From contig NZ_KI421424.1 in assembly GCF_000472285.1 (NCBI RefSeq), forward strand, positions 167,161-202,777: a stretch of DNA of 35,617 nt. Reading direction: 5' to 3'. Made by a program: the position numbers and the translations under genes. Below are positions 8,102 through 15,932 of the stretch, piece after piece (position 1 is the first letter of the stretch; every line of letters begins with the position of its first letter). The notes under the pieces are model-generated. The model was not told where the DNA came from. It searched no databases and worked only from the letters and a program-made list of their open reading frames with translations. This DNA is from Desulfuromonas sp. TF (GTDB lineage Bacteria > Desulfobacterota > Desulfuromonadia > Desulfuromonadales > ATBO01).

Positions 8102-9937
8102 ATGGGTGGACAAGGTTCCGACGAAAAACGCTCCCTCGAGCTCGCCGAGGAGGCTAGGGAGACCGAATGGCAGAAGCCGAGTTTTATCAGTGAACTGTTC
8201 ATGGGCCGGGTTGCGACATCGTTGATATTCCCCTTTCCCGAGCAGGATCCTGCCGACAAGCGGGCGGGGGACGAAGTTCTGGAGAAGCTGCGGATTTTCC
8301 TGAAGGAAAAGCTCGACGCCGACCGTATCGACCGGGAGAAGGAGATTCCGCCGGAGGTGATCGCCGGGCTCCGCGATCTGGGGCTCTTCGGGATCAAGAT
8401 TCCTAAGGAATACGGAGGGCTGGGGCTGTCGCAGACCAATTACAACCGGATCGTGCAACTGGTATCCAGCCACTGCGCCTCCACGGCGGTCATGCTCTCG
8501 GCCCATCAGAGCATCGGAGTTCCCCAGCCGTTGCGGATGTTCGGCACCGAGGAGCAGAAGCAGAAGTATCTCCCCCGGTTGGCTGCAGGGGCGATGAGCG
8601 CCTTTGCCCTGACCGAACCGGGGGTCGGCTCCGACCCGTCGAAGATGACGACGACCGCCGTTCCCGCCGAAGATGACGAATCGTATCTCATCAACGGCAA
8701 AAAGCTCTGGATTACAAACGGTCCGGTGGCGGATCTGATGATCGTCATGGCTCGGACGAACGACCCGAGGGAGGAGAGGCCCGAGATCACCGCCTTTATC
8801 GTCGAGGGGAATGCCGAAGGGCTTTCCACAGAGCACCGCTGCGATTTCATGGGACTCAAGGGATTACAGAACGGCCTTCTGAACTTTGACAACGTGCGGG
8901 TGTCGAGGGAAGATATCCTGGGAAGCATGGGGGAGGGTTTGAAGCTGGCCCTGCGGACCCTCAACACCGGCCGCCTGACCCTGCCGGCGGCCTGCGGCGG
9001 CGCGATGAAGCAGACCCTGGCCATGGCCGTGAAATGGGGGAAAGAGCGGCGGCAATGGGGGGCGCCGGTGGCGCATCACGAGGCGGTGGCGGCCAAGATC
9101 GCCTCCATTGCCGCGGACATTTTCGCGGTGGAAAGCCTCACCTGGCTCACCTCGGCCTTGGCCGAGCGGGGGGAAACGGATATCCGTCTCGAGGCGGCCA
9201 TGGCCAAATTGTACTGCACCGAGGCCCTCTGGCGCGCCGTGGACGAAGGGGTGCAGATCCGAGGCGGCCGCGGCTACGAAACCGCCGATTCTCTCCGGGG
9301 ACGGGGTGAGGCGCCCATGCCCATGGAACGGGCCTTGCGGGATGCCCGGATCAACCTGATCATCGAAGGAACCAGCGAGATCATGCGACTCTTCATCGCC
9401 CGCGAGGCTCTGGATCCCCATCTTCGAATAGCCGGCGCCTCGGCCACCTCCGACAAGGTCAACTTCAAGGAGGCGGCCGGTTTCTATGCCCGCTGGTATC
9501 CCGCCTTGTGGCTTCCCCGCTTCAAGGCTCCCGGCGGCGTCGCCCTGCCGGGGCGATTGGGGCGGCACCTGCGCTTCGTTGAGCGCGCGACCCGCCGCCT
9601 GGCGCGCGACCTCTTCCACATGATGGTCCGGCACCGGCAGGGGCTGCAAAAAAAACAGATGCTCCTGGGGAGGCTGGTGGACACCGGGGCCGAACTGTTC
9701 GCCATGACGGCGGTGCTGTCACGGGCGGCTTCGCCTCAGCGGCCGAAAGGAGCGGAGCAGATGGCGGATCTCTTTTGCCGGCAGGCGCGCCGACGTCTGA
9801 ACGCCCTGCATAGGGCGATCTACTCCAATGACGATCGGCTAGCCTACAAGACGGCCCGCCAAGTCCTTGACGGCGACTACCCCTGGATCGAGGAGAATAT
9901 CCTCTGCACCTGGAAAGAGGAGCGGGAAAAGGAATGA
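8102..9937 (+). CDS. Acyl-CoA dehydrogenase, long/very-long-chain (VLCAD/ACAD9-like) type
   Basis: The 611-aa flavoprotein should oxidise acyl-CoA to trans-2-enoyl-CoA and pass electrons to electron-transfer flavoprotein or another acceptor. Landmarks are the FAD/substrate segment AFALTEPGVGSDPSKMTTTA, the flavin-binding LWITNG, and the catalytic Glu422 in LIIEGTSEIMRLFIARE. About 160 residues follow the standard dehydrogenase core, as in the VLCAD/ACAD9 group and unlike the roughly 380-aa short and medium-chain enzymes. ATG 8102 is preferred to ATG 8078 because GGGAGGAG (8090-8097) lies at normal distance. It is the first gene of a six-gene run. Its TGA overlaps the next ATG (ATGA at 9934). 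No etfAB, thiolase or acyl-CoA ligase is adjacent, so chain length and electron acceptor are unknown. Confidence 0.92.
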   Translation: MGGQGSDEKRSLELAEEARETEWQKPSFISELFMGRVATSLIFPFPEQDPADKRAGDEVLEKLRIFLKEKLDADRIDREKEIPPEVIAGLRDLGLFGIKIPKEYGGLGLSQTNYNRIVQLVSSHCASTAVMLSAHQSIGVPQPLRMFGTEEQKQKYLPRLAAGAMSAFALTEPGVGSDPSKMTTTAVPAEDDESYLINGKKLWITNGPVADLMIVMARTNDPREERPEITAFIVEGNAEGLSTEHRCDFMGLKGLQNGLLNFDNVRVSREDILGSMGEGLKLALRTLNTGRLTLPAACGGAMKQTLAMAVKWGKERRQWGAPVAHHEAVAAKIASIAADIFAVESLTWLTSALAERGETDIRLEAAMAKLYCTEALWRAVDEGVQIRGGRGYETADSLRGRGEAPMPMERALRDARINLIIEGTSEIMRLFIAREALDPHLRIAGASATSDKVNFKEAAGFYARWYPALWLPRFKAPGGVALPGRLGRHLRFVERATRRLARDLFHMMVRHRQGLQKKQMLLGRLVDTGAELFAMTAVLSRAASPQRPKGAEQMADLFCRQARRRLNALHRAIYSNDDRLAYKTARQVLDGDYPWIEENILCTWKEEREKE

Positions 9938-11322
9938 CCGTTCCCTACGATATCGTCATCCTCGGTTCCGGATCCACTGCTTTCGCCGCTTCGATGAAGG
10001 CGGCGGAGCGGGGCGCAAGGGTGCTGATGGTGGAGCAGAGCCGCCTGGGGGGGACCTGCGTCAACTGGGGGTGCATACCGAGCAAGACGCTCATACACAA
10101 GGCGCAGTGCCGCTTCGAGGCAATGCGCGGCGAGCCCTACGGCCTGAATATGACAGCCGAACCTCCGGATTGCGGCAGGCTGATGGCGGCCAAGAAGGAG
10201 GCCGTGGAGACCCTGCGCCGGGAGCACTACCAGAAGGTCCTGGACGGGAATCCTCTGATCGACGTTCTTCGCGGCCACGGGCGTTTCCGTTCCTCCCGGG
10301 AGCTCCAGGTCGGCGCGGAGATACTGATTGCCGACCGCTTCCTGATCGCATGCGGCGGCATCCCCAGGGTACTGAACATCCCCGGCCTGACAGAGGTCGA
10401 CTACCTGACCAGCTACTCCGCCCTGCACCTGCCCTGCTTTCCCGAATCCCTGGTCATCATCGGCGGCGGCGTCATCGCCCTCGAAATGGGGCAGATGTTC
10501 CGGCGCTTCGGAACGGAAGTGACCATACTCGAACATGGACCCCGGCTCCTCAAGGATTTCGACCCCCGTCTCACCGATATTTTCCAGCAGATTCTCGAAG
10601 ATGAAGGGATTGAGCTGGTTTTGAACGCCAATACTCAGCGGGTTTTCAAGGAAAGCGGAAAGAGCTGCCTGGTCGTCGATGTGGAAGGAAGCGAGCGAAT
10701 CTTCTGCGCCGAAAGGGTCATGCTGGCGGTGGGGACCGCTCCGGCTACGGAGGGGATAGGCCTGGATGCGGCCGGAGTACGGGTGGATGATTGCGGATTC
10801 ATCGTCACGGACGAGGAGATGCGCACGACCGCGCCTGGCATCTGGGCCGCGGGCGATGTCACCGGACCTCCCCTCATCGCTCCAGCCGGGGCCTGGGAAG
10901 GGGAGGTGGCCGTCGAGAACATGCTCGATCCCGAGACGCACCGGAAAATAGATCATCGCCATACGCCGATGGCTGTTTTCGTCGATCCCGAATTTGCCGT
11001 GGTGGGGCTCTCCTTGGAAAGGGCGCGGCGGGAGGGGCGGGAGGTGCTGGAAACCTTTTTCGACCTTGAAGACGTCTCCAAGGCGCATGTCATGGGCGAG
11101 CGAAAAGGGGGCATTCTGATTCTGGCCGAACGGGGTTCAGGGCAGGTCCTCGGGGTGCAGATGCTGGCGCCGCGCGCTGCAGATGTCATTCATGAAGCGG
11201 CTCTGGCGGTGCGCTTCGGACTGACCGTCCATGATCTGGCACAGACCATCCACATTTATCCCACCATCAGCGAAGGGCTGCGTCTGGCGGCACTGGAGAA
11301 CATCCGGCAGCAGGAAGGGTGA
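9934..11322 (+). CDS. Flavin-dependent pyridine nucleotide-disulfide oxidoreductase (dihydrolipoamide dehydrogenase / MerA-like)
   Basis: The protein (462 aa) has the full class I disulfide-reductase plan: an N-terminal FAD motif (VILGSGSTAFAAS), the redox-active pair Cys42/Cys47 in GGTCVNWGCIPSK, a central NAD(P)-binding motif (IIGGGVIALEMGQMFRRFG), the second FAD motif WAAGDVTG, and the C-terminal His-Glu base in HIYPTISEG. It lacks the N-terminal metal-binding domain and the C-terminal vicinal Cys pair of true mercuric reductase, and no lipoyl-domain or 2-oxoacid dehydrogenase genes are near. Transfer of electrons between NAD(P)H and an unidentified disulfide or small molecule is the safe statement. 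It is translationally coupled to the acyl-CoA dehydrogenase (ATGA overlap), which suggests linked redox chemistry, although this pairing is not one I recognise. Confidence 0.88.
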   Translation: MTVPYDIVILGSGSTAFAASMKAAERGARVLMVEQSRLGGTCVNWGCIPSKTLIHKAQCRFEAMRGEPYGLNMTAEPPDCGRLMAAKKEAVETLRREHYQKVLDGNPLIDVLRGHGRFRSSRELQVGAEILIADRFLIACGGIPRVLNIPGLTEVDYLTSYSALHLPCFPESLVIIGGGVIALEMGQMFRRFGTEVTILEHGPRLLKDFDPRLTDIFQQILEDEGIELVLNANTQRVFKESGKSCLVVDVEGSERIFCAERVMLAVGTAPATEGIGLDAAGVRVDDCGFIVTDEEMRTTAPGIWAAGDVTGPPLIAPAGAWEGEVAVENMLDPETHRKIDHRHTPMAVFVDPEFAVVGLSLERARREGREVLETFFDLEDVSKAHVMGERKGGILILAERGSGQVLGVQMLAPRAADVIHEAALAVRFGLTVHDLAQTIHIYPTISEGLRLAALENIRQQEG

Positions 11323-12629
11323 TTCCGGAAAAAGTCTTGCTCATGCGAAGCGCCACGATAATTCCCGGTCTGATCCTATGTCTGCTTTTTGTAGGATGCG
11401 AGCCGAGACAGGAACGACGACTCACCTTTGCCGTAGGCGGCGCTCCGGCCGAACTCGAATTCTGGGAGGAGCTCCTCGGGGAATTCCGTCGGGAGAGCGG
11501 CATCGAGGTAGAGCTGATGCGGCAGCCTACCGATTCGGACCAGCGACGTCAGGGACTGGTGATTCCTCTCAAAGCGGGGCAGGCGGATCCTGACGTTTTT
11601 CTCATGGATGTCGTCTGGCTGGCCCAGTTTGCCGCCTCGAGATGGCTGGAGCCGCTCGGCGCCCGTATGGAGGAATCCGGTCTGCCCGAGGGCGTTTTTT
11701 TCTCCCGGGTGATCGAGACAGCCGACCGCCATGAAGGGGAGCTGGTGGCGCTTCCCGTCTATGTGGACGGGGGTCTCCTTTATTACCGCCGGGATCTCTT
11801 GGAAAAGTACGGCCTGCCCGGTCCTCCCCAAACCTGGGATCAGCTGATAGATTATTCTCTTGAAGTTCAGGCGGAAGAAAGGAACACCAATCCCGACTTC
11901 TTCGGTTTCGTCTGGCAAGGAGCCCAGTATGAGGGGCTGATCTGCAACTTCCAGGAAATTGCCGCCTCCGGTGGCGGTGGCATCCTGGTTCGGGACGGCG
12001 AGATCTCCATCGATACGCCGCCGAATCGGAGAGCTCTGGAATTTCAGCGGGATCTCATTCACCGCCACCGGATCTCCCCTCCGAGCACCTACACCACAAT
12101 GAAGGAGGAGGAAGTGCGGGAGGCCTTTCAGCGGGGCAACTCCCTGTTCGAGCGCAACTGGCCCTACGCCTGGAGGCTCCATCAGGGCGAGGGCTCACCC
12201 GTCCGGGACAAGGTCGATCTTGCCCCTCTCCCCCATTTCCCGGCGGGAACAAGTGTTTCCACTCTGGGCGGCTGGCATGTGGGAATCTCCCGCCAATCGG
12301 ATGCCAAGGAAGAAAGCTGGAAACTGCTCAGGTATGTGGTTTCCTACAAGACGCAGAAAAAACTGGCCCTCCGGCTGGGATGGAATCCGGGACGCCGCGA
12401 TCTTTACGAGGACTCCGAGATGCTCGCCGAGCTGCCTCATTTCGGCCGCCTGCGCGACGTGTTCGATCATCTTCTGCCGCGGCCGGTCCTTCCCTATTAC
12501 ACCCAGGTCTCCAGCGTGATCCAGAGGCGGCTCAATGCGGCTCTCTCCGGGCAGGCGCCGCCACAGGAGGCATTGGCAGCCGCAGAAGAGCAGGTGCGGC
12601 AAATCGCCCGCCGTTATCAGCCCGAATGA
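11319..12629 (+). CDS. Extracellular solute-binding lipoprotein of a sugar ABC importer
   Basis: Family 1 solute-binding protein (436 aa from GTG 11319, 428 aa from ATG 11343; the first has the better ribosome site, AGGAAG, and overlaps the previous stop). Either start gives a lipoprotein signal ending ILCLLFVGC, so the protein is tethered by a lipidated Cys in the periplasm. The segment ADPDVFLMDVVWLAQFAASRWLEPL and the PQTWDQLIDY motif resemble trehalose/maltose-binding proteins. It should capture the substrate and deliver it to the permease pair encoded directly downstream. Trehalose, maltose or another alpha-glucoside is the best guess, by resemblance only. Confidence 0.88.
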   Translation: MIPEKVLLMRSATIIPGLILCLLFVGCEPRQERRLTFAVGGAPAELEFWEELLGEFRRESGIEVELMRQPTDSDQRRQGLVIPLKAGQADPDVFLMDVVWLAQFAASRWLEPLGARMEESGLPEGVFFSRVIETADRHEGELVALPVYVDGGLLYYRRDLLEKYGLPGPPQTWDQLIDYSLEVQAEERNTNPDFFGFVWQGAQYEGLICNFQEIAASGGGGILVRDGEISIDTPPNRRALEFQRDLIHRHRISPPSTYTTMKEEEVREAFQRGNSLFERNWPYAWRLHQGEGSPVRDKVDLAPLPHFPAGTSVSTLGGWHVGISRQSDAKEESWKLLRYVVSYKTQKKLALRLGWNPGRRDLYEDSEMLAELPHFGRLRDVFDHLLPRPVLPYYTQVSSVIQRRLNAALSGQAPPQEALAAAEEQVRQIARRYQPE

Positions 12630-12637
12630 GGCAGTCC

Positions 12638-13519
12638 ATGGCCGACACCACCCTCAGGGAATACCGGAAGTCCATAGGATACATCCTCCCTTTGGTCTTT
12701 TTGATGGTGACCCTGATCGTGGTTCCTGTTCTGGGAACCGTGCTGAACAGCCTGTATCTGGATGTCACCTACCTTGATCGCCGTTTCATTGGCCTGGAAA
12801 ACTTTCAGAGCCTGGTCTTCGACAGCGGGTTCTGGCAGGCGGTGCGCTTCACCCTTCTGTTCACCCTGGTTTCGGTCCCCCTGGAGGTCATTCTGGGGCT
12901 GGTCTTCGCCCTAGTGCTCAACGAACCGGTTCGCCTGCGCGGGCTGTGGCGGGCTTGCATTCTGATCCCCTGGGCGATTCCCGCGGTCATCTCCGGGCGG
13001 ATTTTCGAGCTGATTTATAATTATCATTACGGCCTGGCCAATTTCCTGTTCCGGCAGATGGGAATCGTCGATGCCCCGGTCAACTGGCTAGGCTCTCCTC
13101 CCGGCGCCTTCTTATCCCTGGTCGCCGCCGACGCCTGGAAAACCACCCCCTTCGCGGCCATTATTCTTCTGGCCGGAATCTCAGGAATTCCCGAGGAACT
13201 CTATCGCCAGGCGCGGGTGGACGGTGCGAACATCGTTCAGCGTTTTTTCCACATCACCCTCCCCCTGCTGCGCCCGGTGCTGCTGGTGACGCTGCTGTTC
13301 CGGACCATCGACGCCCTGCGCATCTTCGATGTGATCTATGTTCTGACCGGCGGCGGACCGGGCGGTGCCACCACCTCCCTGTCCCTCTATGGCTACGAGT
13401 ACTTTCTGGCGGGGGATTTCGGTTACGGGTCGGCGGTTTCGGTCGTTCTTTTCCTGATCGCCTTTTCGCTGGCGATCCTTTACGTCCGTCTGAGCGGCTA
13501 TCAGAAGGAGATCATGTGA
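12638..13519 (+). CDS. Sugar ABC transporter permease, MalF-like
   Basis: Inner-membrane permease of 293 aa with about six transmembrane helices, beginning with the long hydrophobic segment IGYILPLVFLMVTLIVVPVLG. The EAA loop that docks the ATPase is visible as EELYRQARVDGANIVQRFF followed by ITLPLLRP. The ATG at 12638 is preferred over the ATG at 12626 (which overlaps the upstream stop) because a GAGG ribosome site lies at the right distance only for the former, and the length then matches the family. With the next gene it forms the heterodimeric sugar channel. Confidence 0.92.
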   Translation: MADTTLREYRKSIGYILPLVFLMVTLIVVPVLGTVLNSLYLDVTYLDRRFIGLENFQSLVFDSGFWQAVRFTLLFTLVSVPLEVILGLVFALVLNEPVRLRGLWRACILIPWAIPAVISGRIFELIYNYHYGLANFLFRQMGIVDAPVNWLGSPPGAFLSLVAADAWKTTPFAAIILLAGISGIPEELYRQARVDGANIVQRFFHITLPLLRPVLLVTLLFRTIDALRIFDVIYVLTGGGPGGATTSLSLYGYEYFLAGDFGYGSAVSVVLFLIAFSLAILYVRLSGYQKEIM

Positions 13520-14346
13520 ACGGGGAACGACTGAGAAGCGTTCTGATCCTGGGAGGGGTATCCGTCATGATTGTCTTTTCCCTCCTCCCTTTCGCCTACA
13601 TGGTTCTGACAAGCGTCTCCGGCCGCCCCGATCTTCTGGATGTCCGGATTCCCTTCACCTTCACCCTCGACCATCATCTGGCCATTCTCACCAGGGAATC
13701 ACTGCATTTTCCCGATTATCTGCTCAACAGTCTGGTTGTTTCGGCCCTCAGCGCTTTCTTTGCCGTGTTCATTGGCGCCCTGGCCGCTTACGCCATCACC
13801 CGGCTGCCCATGCCCGGCAAGGCGCTCCTCCTTTTTTTCGCCTTGACCGCCTCCATGTTCCCACAAGTCAGCCTGATCAGTTATCTCTTTCAACTGATGT
13901 CGTCCCTCGGCTGGGTCAACACGTACGCCGCGCTGGTACTTCCCTATGTCGCCTGGATCCTGCCGCTGGCCCTGTGGATTCTGGTGAGCTATTTCGCTCG
14001 GATTCCGCGGGACCTCGACCGCGCCGCCCTGGTCGACGGTTGCAGCCGCTGGCAGATCCTGTGGAAGGTGATATTCCCCGTGGCGGCCCCTGGGATCTTT
14101 TCGACCTTCCTGCTGGCCTTCATTTTCGCCTTCAACGAATTTCTCTTCGCCCTCATGCTGACAGCCGATCACCAGGCCCGTACAATCCCGGTGGGGATTG
14201 CCCTCTTTCAGGGGCTGCATGGTGAGACGCCGTGGGGGGACATCATGGCCGCCGCGACGGTGACCACCATTCCCGTGGTATTTCTGACGGTGTTGTTCCA
14301 GCGCCGGATCATCCAGGGGCTGACCAGAGGGGCGGTAAAGGGATGA
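13516..14346 (+). CDS. Sugar ABC transporter permease, MalG-like
   Basis: Second inner-membrane permease (276 aa, about six helices). GTG 13516 overlaps the previous stop and is preceded by AGAAGGAG (13503-13510), a strong ribosome site. The EAA loop reads RDLDRAALVDGCSRWQ followed by VIFPVAAPG, typical of MalG/CUT1 permeases, and the tail FNEFLFALML is also characteristic. It partners the MalF-like protein. Its last codons overlap the ATPase gene start (ATGA at 14343), which favours balanced expression of the transporter subunits. Confidence 0.92.
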   Translation: MNGERLRSVLILGGVSVMIVFSLLPFAYMVLTSVSGRPDLLDVRIPFTFTLDHHLAILTRESLHFPDYLLNSLVVSALSAFFAVFIGALAAYAITRLPMPGKALLLFFALTASMFPQVSLISYLFQLMSSLGWVNTYAALVLPYVAWILPLALWILVSYFARIPRDLDRAALVDGCSRWQILWKVIFPVAAPGIFSTFLLAFIFAFNEFLFALMLTADHQARTIPVGIALFQGLHGETPWGDIMAAATVTTIPVVFLTVLFQRRIIQGLTRGAVKG

Positions 14347-15434
14347 AACTCGAGCTGGTTCAGGTAGCCAAGGAGTTCAGCGCCCTGCGGGGGAAGGTAG
14401 AAGCAGTCAGGGGGATCGATCTGATCATCGGCGAGGGAGAATTTTTCGTTCTGCTGGGGCCGAGCGGCTGCGGGAAGTCGACTCTTCTCAACCTGATCGC
14501 CGGTCTGGAAAAGCCGAGTGCGGGAGAGATCCGCTTCGATGGGCGGCTGGTGGCTTCCCCCCGTGAAAAGGTCTTCGTCCCCCCCCGGGAGCGGGAGGTG
14601 GCCATGGTGTTTCAGAGCTATGCCCTCTACCCCCATCTCGACGTGTTTGACAATATCGCCTTTCCCCTGAAGATCGCAAGGATGGAGAGGGCGGAGATCG
14701 AAAAGGCGGTGCGCCGCGCGGCCGAGACTCTGGAGATCACAGACATCCTTAGCGCTAAACCGGGAGAAATCTCCGGCGGCCAGCGGCAGCGCGTGGCCAT
14801 CGCCCGCGCTATCGTCCGCCGGCCGCGGGTCCTGCTGCTGGACGAGCCTCTGTCCAACCTGGACATGCAACTCCGGATCTCGACCCGGGCGGAGCTGAAG
14901 AGGCTCCAGCGGGAACTCGGTTTCACCGCCGTCTATGTGACCCATGATCAGACCGAAGCTATGACCCTCGGCGATCGGATTGCCGTTCTGAAGAAAGGCG
15001 CGATAGAACAGGTGGGTACCCCCGATGATCTCTACCGGCGGCCGGCGAATCCCTTTGTCGCAGGTTTTGTCGGGGTGCCCCCGATGAACCTGTTCCGGGC
15101 TGAAGTGAAGAAGGAAAATAGAGGGATGTCTCTTCTTTTCGGCGGACAGAGGCTTCCGCTAACCTCGGACCAGAGAGGCATTGCCGAACTGACTGTCGGA
15201 GAGGTTCTGGTCGGCCTGCGACCGGAGCATATCCGGATTCTAGACAGTGGGGGGAAAGGGGAGGGGATCGAGGGGATGATTGATGCCGTCGAGCCCATGG
15301 GCAGAGAGACCCTGCTGCATGTGAGGATAGGGGGCGAAAAGATTCAGGTGCTGACGACCGGAGATGAATTCCATTGCGAGGAGCTGATAGCGCTGATGCC
15401 GGATCCGGAGGAAATCCACATCTTTCCTCTTTAA
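14343..15434 (+). CDS. Sugar ABC transporter ATPase, MalK/UgpC-like
   Basis: Cytoplasmic ATPase (363 aa) that drives the MalFG-like permease. It has Walker A GPSGCGKST (Lys45), Q-loop MVFQSYALYPHLDV, signature ISGGQRQR, Walker B VLLLDEPLSNLD with the D-loop, and the switch His in VTHDQTEAM. The C-terminal third is the TOBE/OB-fold regulatory extension of the CUT1 family (LVGLRPEHIRI), where regulators can bind in MalK. The start at 14343 overlaps the previous stop. This is the last gene of the six-gene run; only 11 bp separate it from the convergent small membrane-protein gene, and I see no hairpin terminator there. Confidence 0.94.
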   Translation: MKLELVQVAKEFSALRGKVEAVRGIDLIIGEGEFFVLLGPSGCGKSTLLNLIAGLEKPSAGEIRFDGRLVASPREKVFVPPREREVAMVFQSYALYPHLDVFDNIAFPLKIARMERAEIEKAVRRAAETLEITDILSAKPGEISGGQRQRVAIARAIVRRPRVLLLDEPLSNLDMQLRISTRAELKRLQRELGFTAVYVTHDQTEAMTLGDRIAVLKKGAIEQVGTPDDLYRRPANPFVAGFVGVPPMNLFRAEVKKENRGMSLLFGGQRLPLTSDQRGIAELTVGEVLVGLRPEHIRILDSGGKGEGIEGMIDAVEPMGRETLLHVRIGGEKIQVLTTGDEFHCEELIALMPDPEEIHIFPL

Positions 15435-15445
15435 AGCCGGGGACG

Positions 15446-15817
15446 TCAACTCAGGGGCGATGCAGCATACATCTGCTTTTTCTCGTTCAGGAAAATCCAT
15501 CCCTTGGCGATGCGGTAGACCAGCCAGATGCCGTCTGCCACGAGGATGAAGTAACCGATGACGAAGACGAAGGTCAGCCCTCCAAGTACGGCCCATAGAA
15601 GGGTAAACCAGAAGGTCCGGATCTGCCAGCGGAAATGGGATGCCAGCCATGTTCCCTGCACATCATCCTGCTTGATGTAGTTGACGATGACGGCGGCGAC
15701 CAGGGAGAAGCCGACGAGCAGGCCGCCCGCCTGCAGGGTGTAAATGATATGGGTCATTTTCTCCAGTGAGGAGATTTCCTGGCCCCTGGAGGGCGCGGGA
15801 ACCGGCGGATTTTCCAT
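15446..15817 (-). CDS. Small membrane protein, DUF4870-like
   Basis: The protein (123 aa) starts at ATG 15817, which has AAAAGGAG immediately upstream; longer in-frame extensions have no such site. It has two or three hydrophobic segments (HIIYTLQAGGLLVGFSLVAA, TFWFTLLWAVLGGLTFVFVI and the segment ending VADGIWLVYRI) and a conserved-looking core, NYIKQDDVQGTWLASHFRWQIRT. I recall this pattern in small DUF4870-type membrane proteins of proteobacteria; function unknown. It is divergent from the ubiD-like gene and convergent with the ABC ATPase. Confidence 0.75.
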   Translation of the reverse strand: MENPPVPAPSRGQEISSLEKMTHIIYTLQAGGLLVGFSLVAAVIVNYIKQDDVQGTWLASHFRWQIRTFWFTLLWAVLGGLTFVFVIGYFILVADGIWLVYRIAKGWIFLNEKKQMYAASPLS

Positions 15818-15860
15818 GGCAACTCCTTTTCCTGGTCCCGTACACCTGGCTCGGTTCCTG

Positions 15861-15889
15861 TTGAGTTCAGCTGTCCGGTCCTGTAGTAT
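15861..15889 (+). promoter_or_regulatory. Candidate sigma-70 promoter of the UbiD-family gene
   Basis: TTGAGT (15861-15866), a 17-bp spacer and TAGTAT (15884-15889) match the consensus at four of six positions each. The predicted start near 15896 leaves a leader of about 37 nt. Confidence 0.45.
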
Positions 15890-15932
15890 ACCTGTGGGCG
15901 ACGGCAAATAAAAGAAAGTTCGAGGAAGTTTC

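Noticed and set aside
9934-11322. Mercuric reductase (MerA)
   Set aside because: The CVNWGC disulfide and fold fit the superfamily, but the C-terminal vicinal Cys pair and the N-terminal metal-binding domain are missing and no other mer genes are present.
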